64,000 bases of DNA, taken from NCBI GenBank assembly GCA_904066235.2, contig CAJFCV020000006.1, forward strand, positions 8,370,001-8,434,000. The letters are read 5' to 3'. The DNA comes from Bursaphelenchus xylophilus (taxonomy: Eukaryota > Nematoda > Chromadorea > Rhabditida > Aphelenchoididae). A model generated the notes under the pieces. It did no database searches. It worked only from the letters and a program-made list of their open reading frames with translations, and was not told the origin of the DNA. The position numbers and the translations under genes are program-made. Positions 56,410 through 64,000 of the stretch are shown one piece after another. The first letter of the stretch is position 1. Each line of letters starts with the position of its first letter.

Positions 56410-59400
56410 TATACGGGGGGAACTGACGTCAAAACGAGCCTCGGTATTTTTGCCCTAATAATCTTGGCAGTTTCTCCAAAACGCGAGCTAAAAATCTCTT
56501 ACGTGACTTACGAAAGTTTTATCAAACTCTGAGCGTCCCACTCCAAGTGATGCCTCCCTGGTGCAGAATGCCAAAAACAATTTGAATTTTGCGAAATTTT
56601 AATCCGGCTGAACTCGAGATTATTAATCGGCCTCACCACTTGAGTCGGGCACTGACTGACTACATGTTTTGGGTACTTATACTTTTTTTCAGCAAGTACT
56701 CATATTTTTTGACGGGAGATTGTATGTATGTTGCCTCTTGATAGCTTACAATTCTTACCTACAGTCTTGTTTCCACTCTATTTTGGGCTCTAATAGATCA
56801 AATAAAATTAATTTTTCTTTGGATAATGACGCGAATTCACTCAGCTGAGTCCCTTAATTCTTTTATTTAGGGCCATTCCCCTCAGGCATTAGACTCCCAT
56901 CTCAGGCCAATGGTCTCTGTGGACCTTCCTTCTTATATTGTAATCCAGTATGCGAGTAATTCACTACTCTAATTTGCACTTTGACCAGTAATTCGACCTT
57001 CTTTGTTATATTTTTTCCCTGTTTTCTTCTCCTATTTCTATTCATTTCAAGTGTCATTTTCCGTCATGCAGCCGGATGAGACCCTTAGGGCATGCGTCTC
57101 AATTTGAAAACTGAGAAACCTTAACTGAGCCACAAATTTCCTTCTTGATTGCCAGGGGGCAATTTCTGCTTTCCTTCCAATTACTTTTTACTTGCGATGA
57201 AACATTGAGATGCAGCTGAGCCCTGAGGGCGTCCAGATTTATGGAGATAAATGGGGACATTATTTGCTCTCTTGGGCTTGTCTTCAATTTTTTTAAAGAC
57301 GTAAACATGGGCTATTTTTCACTAGAGGTCGTTGAGTTTATTATACCTGAATGTTTGGATGAATAGGTTAAAATTAGTTGATATTTACCACTTCGTAGTT
57401 TTAATGAGGTAGTTAGAAGAGATTGGCTAGATTAGTTGCCTCGTGTTCTATTTTATGCCACCAAATCGGGCCAATTATATTGTTCTCGAGGACCAGAAAA
57501 TTTCAAGAATTCTATTATCGAACATTCGCCAAAAATCAAAAAAAAAATGTTTCTGAGTACTTAAAATCGTTTTCATACAAACTGTTATGGGAAAAAAATC
57601 AAACTTAAATGCCCATACAGAAAAATCTATATTCACATTGCATTTACATAAGTCCGAGTGCGTGTTGTTGTTTGCGCAAAGGGTTTCCCACCAGTCTCCG
57701 GATTCGGCCGCTTTTGGCCGCTATTTCCTGTAATTTTAATGTCAAAAACATGGAATTTTCTGGGTATGATGGTCATGGCCGGAATTGGCTTCAAGTGCTT
57801 ATTTGGAGGGTTTCCGTGATTTCGAATACTTCAGGGCTTCGAGGCTTCGTTTTTTCTTAAGGAGACGGTTGTTTTTGAACTTTTTGGCACTTAAAAATGG
57901 CTTCGACGAGTAGATCTCTGCATTTTTTGGGTTGTTTTGACTCGAAGAAGGAAGTTGTAAGAAGCTTATGGGCGTGTTTTGACAGTAATGACCCTAAATC
58001 GTGTAAAGTCGGTTCATTTTGTCCACGAGTTCATCTTTTTTCGGCATTTTTGATGGTTTTATTCATCTTCTTTTGACATCTTCCCCAACATTTTAATTAA
58101 AAAAATGTAACTCATATTGTACTTGTTGCTACAAACCGCCACGTTCATTGTTCATTTTAGAAGTGGCAAAAATATAAGACAATTAAAAAATACAAAAAAA
58201 TCAATTTTCAAGCATTTTTAAAAGCCTCCTTTTGACTACTTTTTAATCTTGGTTCGTATGCTTACAATTCCAAAAAAAAATACTTTTTCGAATACTTGTG
58301 ACCTATCGCCTCAGACATTTATTATTTTATCTCTTTTTGGACGTATTTAATATGCAAAGTGAATATCTGATATTGTTTTCAGCACAAGACAGTAAAATTC
58401 TCCAAGCCCTGTTTTCCAAAAACTAAAAAAAACTTTCTTGCGTCAAATACCCACGCAAATTGTAGTCAGTATCTGCCCATCTTTGTACAAAAAATGAATC
58501 AAGGCCATTGTTTTTGCGTTTTCCCTTCCGCTTAGAGCTTATTTAGGTCCCCGCGGAGGGGGAATATGGCCAAGAATCTGTGCGGCCACAAGATATTTTT
58601 TATATTTTTTACTTTTCTGTTTATTTTTAACATTTTTAGCCATGAAATTGGAGAAAGTGGGGCCTAATTTCAATTGACCGCTCTATTTTCCCTTAGGGTT
58701 TTATGTAAATGAAGCCGGGATTTATTTCCATTAGGGAAGCGGAAGAGATTTCAGGGAATCCGTTTTATTGTAAAAGCGTTATAAGAATTGTTTTCGAGGA
58801 TTTGAGATTTTCAGAGGAGGAAAATCATGCTAATGCTGTTTAGATTTCAGTCAGCGAGTGGCTTGAGGTTCGTATTTAGTCTTTATTATAATATTAACAA
58901 AAAATTAGCAGTTTTTATGGCTCCTTGAAGGCTTGAAACATAATGCCAAAAGTTGGCGGGAAATTGAATTTTTGAATTTTAAATCAGTTTCAAATAGTTC
59001 AATACTGTCTGGCAGTTTTTGAATAGCACTCCATAAACTTAATTCTCTGTTTTCTATCTCCCTAAAATTCCCATTTTCTCTTAATTTTCCCCTGAAATTG
59101 GCCTTTTTTCTTTTCTCATGTGGCCAAATCCAAATTTATTTAGATTCATTAAGCCCATTTGCGTCTCTAATTGTCCGCCTCAGGCAAAAAAAAAAGAACA
59201 TTGGGACACAAAACGGCGGCTAACGGATCCATTCAGCCGCAGGGGATTCAATTTATTAATTTTCGTCCAAATTCCGGCTGAATTTAAATTTTGAATATAA
59301 AAAACGGCCGAAAACAACTCATGGGTTAACAGTATTCAATTTTTCCAATTTTCACTTAGACAGTGCAGTTTTTCCAAAAATAAAATGTTTTATTTTTTTT

Positions 59401-62400
59401 GATTTTCAAAACTTTTGTTCAAGGAGTCAAAAAAAATTGTTGTCGGATGTTCACAGTAATTGAATATTCATAACTTGAGTGTATCTCGACTCGCTGACGT
59501 CTAAAAAATATCGTTTTGAATGGCCGAAAATTGAGGAGTCCCAAAAACTTTTTTATTGGTTGCGAAGATCGAATGACCTCAGGGCATTTGAGAAAAAAAC
59601 GCGGGATGATGTGTTCTAGTTAGACTTGATTTTGTTTGAGGTGAATCTTGTTAACGGCGGCCTTCTTCTCACTGAGGACAACAGAATTTTAACTTATGAA
59701 CTTTGGAGATGTCTGAGGGCAAATAGGCTCCTGAACTCTCAAAAAAATTGTGCAAATTGGAGTAAATTTTATTAACAATCTATTGTGGCCTTACCCCGTC
59801 AATTGGGGCAATTCAGGGAGAAAAAATTTTGAAAATTCAAATTTCCCGCCAAATTTTTTCCTTCTTTTGAAAGGATTTATGTGGCCTCACAATGGAAAAG
59901 CGAACTGTAACAGGCGTAATAGAGTAATAAGGATAGCCGTATTCATACTTTAACAGCAATTTTTCTGACCCTTTTATATTATTTATGACGTCTAATCTCA
60001 TTTTTCCTTTATCAGCCATTTAAAGTCCAAATTTTTTGAATCTTTGTTTTCACTCCCACTTCTATCAAATTTTACATCCTCCTTTATCCTTTTATTTCCT
60101 TAAATTCAAGCACTTAGGATCTCAGCATGCGATTTACAGTACTTTTTTGAATGCCCCGACCTCCGCTTTTCTTTATGTTTCCAATAATTTCCAATTTCCA
60201 ATTTCCAGAGTTTTCTCTGCTGGAGATTTCCACTCTTGCTAGCAGTAATACTTAACTACTCAGCAAAAAACTTTTTTGTTTTAAATAATTTATTTTGTAA
60301 CTTTGGAATCGAATAGTTATCGTTTTTATCGCTTGCGGGCATTTCCCGGAAACCTTGAATATTTTGTGCTGTTCCTGCTGAAAGCGAAAAGCGAGTGGAA
60401 TGACGGGATGAAAGGCTTGCCATCGGTCTCTTCTGCAAAGTTCTTCATGATGCCATCTACTTTAATATTACGTAGTGAGGGCGTTCACTCTATTTTTAAG
60501 GGCCATTGAAAATATTTTTCCTTTAATATTAATTTACTCATCTATTAAAACACTTTATTACCAAAAACATTATTATAGGGCCGAAAATTTTAAGATTAAA
60601 AATTCCGCCAAAATTTGGCATTGTGTTTCAGGTATCCAAAGTGCATCGAAGCAGTCCAAAATAGAATATTATTATTGATAAAATACAATTTAAAATACCG
60701 CTTTTCCTTTCTTTATGTCGTTTTTGTTTATTTGATTATATTATCCATGTCAAATTTGATTATTTTCGAACCCAATTTACCTAAATTTCCACCTTTACTT
60801 TAAAGACTACCACTATCATAACAATTACCTTTTAAGTTTTCATTTGCATGTCATTTGATGCATTTTCTGAAACGCAATTTCCTTCGTCATCACGACTCAA
60901 ATCCGTTTAACAGTTCTATTTTGGTTTTGTGAATTGTAAATTGCGGGCTTCTGCGAGCATTCCCAGGTAGTAGACGTCCCGCGAGGCATGGTTTATTTAT
61001 ACTTTCTACAATTTTTGGGGTTAAATTTAGATGTTTTGTAGTTTTGGTCATGTACAATGTAATGGTATTAAATTTGTAAGATTATTTTGGTATCTTGTTG
61101 TCGTATCTTACAAATATAAATTTAGTTGCGTTTAGTTTGCTCTGGCTTCATTTACCATGTTATTAGCCGTCGTATTTCCGAGAATGCGAGGTTTTTCTTG
61201 GGATCTTTGCCCAAATTCCATTTTCCGAACTTCTTTTGGCCGAATTTAATATTTATTTTTTTCAGTTATACCTAATTATCCCTTCAACTCTCTGAATACT
61301 CCCTAACCATTAGTCACAGACGTTTTTGAAATTATCTATACTGTGTTTTTACTCAACTTTTGGCCTTTTTCCCGAATTCGGGGGAATAAATTGAGAAAAT
61401 TCAATTAAATTTGTATAAAACCCATCCGGAATGACACGCGGATTCCAATTTTAAATTAGTGACGCGTGAAATTGGGGAGTCTAGGCCTTCAGGGGATTTG
61501 GGATTAGAAGGTTAAGGGTGGGGGGAAAGATTAGTCTCGGGGGCAAAGTAGGGGGAAAAGTTGTCGTAAATATTGTTAGGATAAGAGTTGGGGGTGGGTT
61601 CGGGGATTCAGAGAAAGGAGGGATGGCTCGGAGGAAAGTGAGAAAACAATAAACAACGCAAAACCGCAAAGAAATTTGTTGATTTAGAGGTTGTCTTGAT
61701 TTTTACTATCATCATAGCAAGAATTTGATTTTTTTCGAAAAATTTAGCTGTTTAGAATACAAAATTTCTCCCACTTTCAGCCAAAAAAATATACAAAACC
61801 TGCGAAAAATCAACCTTTTTTCCCTGAAAATCCCAAAAAATCGCTCAGAAATAACTTTTTTTGGCCTACAAATCCACTTCAAACTTGGCCCAAACTTGTG
61901 TCATTCCTTATTTCTCGATAACGAACACAAATATCCATCTAATCCTTAAAAACGTCACCGAATTCGCTCAAAGAAACTTGAGCGATTAGCCGTTTTTTGC
62001 CTTCATTTCATCCCTTTTTAAGCCTTGTTTTTATTCCGAGTTGAGGGTGGGTTTAAGCCTATTTACCTTGACGAGGAAATGGAATTAACCAGACATTTTT
62101 ATCGCCCTTATGCAAGACTACATCTTTATTATCCATTCGCTCTTTTTGCGACTTCCTGTGTTCTATTTTAGAGATGAAAAACAGAAAAGAAAGGAGGGCC
62201 AGACTGCTAGACTGTTTCGGAATTAATTCGGACTAGATGGGGGATAAGCGGCTGAAGGAGGAGGGAGTTCTCACGGCATCTTTGATCAATGGTCATATTT
62301 TATGGGGGTGTGTTGGAGAAAAAAGAAAGAACAATCCATTTTTTGGACTTGGAGACACTTCCTCAACAAAAATTGTAACTTTTTAATCCTTTTTTATTAT

Positions 62401-62934
62401 TGCGGGCCATGAAAAACTATACGATAAAGGCTCAGATTCTAATAATAAAACTTGGCATAACTTTGGATTAATTCTTTCTAACAATAAGTCATGTTCGAGA
62501 TCCCCGCTCGATACATATTGCAGAAACGACTGGGATTTGAGTTGACGGAGGCAATATTCTTTTATGCAAGCTTATTCTTAAAACATTTCAACGTGTTTTT
62601 TTACATTCTTTTCTATGACACATCACTTATTTATAAATCCCAATTTCTCCAAAAATACGTATACCTTTCAAAATATCCCCTTTTTTCTTCCATTCCTCTC
62701 CAAAAGTGAACCCTTGTCAGGCCTTGTATCCGGCTCATGATATTACTGCGTTTACAATTTTTACATTTGTATCTACATCATCACTTTTTCGTTTTATCGT
62801 GTCCGCTTAAACAGGTCACGATACGTTTCCAGCCGTTTTTTACAACATTTTTGTTTTGTCTTAATTCTCATCGCGATTTTTCCAAATTTAAAGTCATCAT
62901 AGGGATTGGTGGGTAATAAAAAATGTGTTTTTAG
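56410..62934. other. Gene-poor stretch, 6.5 kb
   Basis: Only short AT-rich frames without splice support are seen. A CCAATTT triplication lies near 60190-60210 and a G-rich patch at 61490-61630. The stretch may be an upstream intron or promoter of the gene beginning to appear at 62935. Confidence 0.45.
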
Positions 62935-63268
62935 ATCCACAATTGCTCTGTGTCCCCAAAAATCTTAAAATCGCGGCGCGCAACGACTCCATCGAGCTGG
63001 GCGAGCAGTGGCGCGCCAGTCCGGCGTGCTCGTCCACCACCTCCACCAGTTCGGCCTCCAACGCCAACGTCTCGAATGGGACGCGAAGTACGGCGCCAGA
63101 GAATGGCTACCGACATACCACTGTGACGACGATTATCACCGAGGAAGAGGAGAAGAATGGCAACAACGCGCCGGAATGGGAGGGCGTTCAGACGGTGCAC
63201 CGGCCCAAGAAAGTCAGGCTGCCAAGTCTGGGGGCCGATTCCAACATGAGCTTCGGTCACAATGATGG
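62935..63268 (+). CDS. Internal exon of an unidentified gene running off the window
   Basis: A 334-bp exon lies between TTTTTAG and GTAAGT and is open throughout; it is far richer in GC than its surroundings. It encodes a Ser/Thr-rich segment (ACSSTTSTSSASNANVSNGT), an acidic patch (TIITEEEEKNGNN) and a more ordered end (PEWEGVQTVHRPKKVRLPSL). It enters in phase 1 and leaves in phase 2. It could be the cytosolic tail of a larger protein. No family is recognised; other exons lie outside the window or far upstream. Confidence 0.7.
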
Positions 63269-64000
63269 GTAAGTTTTAACGTTCTTCTCTTGAAGGGGAA
63301 TTAAAATAATGGAAAAGGGTTCTAACTGCGACGTGAAGCTTTTGCACCACATTTTGAAGAAATCTGAGCATCGCACTTGTGGTTCTCGAAGGAAATTCTC
63401 GAGACACAACTTCCAGTTGCCACAAAACGAAGCCAGAAAGTGAACTTGTCATCCCATTTTACGTTTGGTTGACTTCCTCTAGATAAATTTGAGTTCCATT
63501 TCTCACGTTTTAATACCAATGTTTCGAAGAATTTACTCCGTCATTTGACCTCTTCATCTTCATTTTCACGTAACACGCCGAAAAGGTTGATCAAAAATTT
63601 CGGCACGTATTCAAAAATTGTTTTAAGTATTTTTTAAATTTTAAGCGTTAAGCGATTTTTACTATGGTAAATAAAAAATTACAGACAATTTAAAAATTTT
63701 GTTATTTTTTTGACCTAAAAGTCTCGCTTTTTTTTTGCAAATCAAAAGCTAAGAATTTGGCAAACATCTATGTAAAAGAGACTAAATGTGTTCCAGGCTT
63801 GATCAAAATTAGATAGAATCAATTTAGAGCTACCATTTTATCTTAAACTTGACCCCTTGTTCTCCTCAGCACCCCGAAGCCATTACCTTTCCCTCATTTC
63901 TTTGCAAACACTGTCATTTGTCATCAGACCCCCTCCATTTGCCTCAGCCTTCCTCAAAGCGCGTTCAATTTGCTCACCGAAAGTGTCCATGCTTATTTTG
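63269..64000. other. Probable intron, nothing recognised
   Basis: This AT-rich sequence downstream of the 62935 exon donor shows no further exon with clear signals before the window ends. Confidence 0.4.

Noticed and set aside
1..64000. CRISPR arrays, bacterial operons, riboswitches or a replication origin
   Set aside because: The window is eukaryotic, with spliced genes throughout; the only regularly spaced repeat (12445-12660) has a palindromic 9-mer and no array-like spacers.

Overview
The window looks like nuclear DNA from a nematode. Genes are split by many short introns (mostly 35-100 bp) with GTAAGT-type donors and TTTTAG/TTTCAG acceptors. Most start codons sit a few bases after an unpaired acceptor, as expected for spliced-leader trans-splicing. 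Two tightly spaced same-strand gene pairs look like operons, and the families present (receptor guanylate cyclase, small nematode-type PDZ protein) fit. Exon models were built by hand from reading-frame phase and splice signals; every model given as complete closes in frame.

Layout. 1-4.9 kb: sparse, with a 591-bp inverted-repeat element carrying a tRNA-like block and a candidate secreted peptide gene. 4.9-9.4 kb: a truncated threonyl-tRNA-synthetase-like gene divergent from a DDX56 helicase gene, followed at once by CDK7. 10.2-17.6 kb: an Arg/Ser/Tyr-rich protein, an LHFPL-type tetraspan with a 28-bp-spaced GCACNGTGC array in an intron, and a 3.7-kb segment with 145-bp terminal inverted repeats that encloses a secreted Cys-rich protein gene. 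20.8-25.8 kb: an unknown multi-pass membrane protein, then a Gemin8 homologue and RRS1 as a likely operon. 27.4-35 kb: a two-PDZ protein, three small basic or tail-anchored proteins, and a 578-bp nearly identical inverted duplication. 35.3-42.7 kb: a receptor guanylate cyclase, an X-box upstream of it, and an 87-aa membrane protein. 43.4-48.7 kb: a 702-aa coiled-coil protein with a tandem duplication and a nested inverted-repeat element in one intron. 48.7-62.9 kb: gene-poor, with a 1.5-kb foldback element. A partial coding exon lies at 62.9-63.3 kb and its gene runs off the window.

Functionally, DDX56 and RRS1 act in large-ribosomal-subunit assembly, CDK7 in transcription and cell-cycle control, and Gemin8 in snRNP assembly. 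The guanylate cyclase with its nearby X-box suggests ciliated sensory neurons. No published undescribed system is matched. The strongest novel signals are the GCACNGTGC array, the gene-bearing inverted-repeat elements, the truncated synthetase paralogue and the guanylate cyclase with altered transition-state residues.
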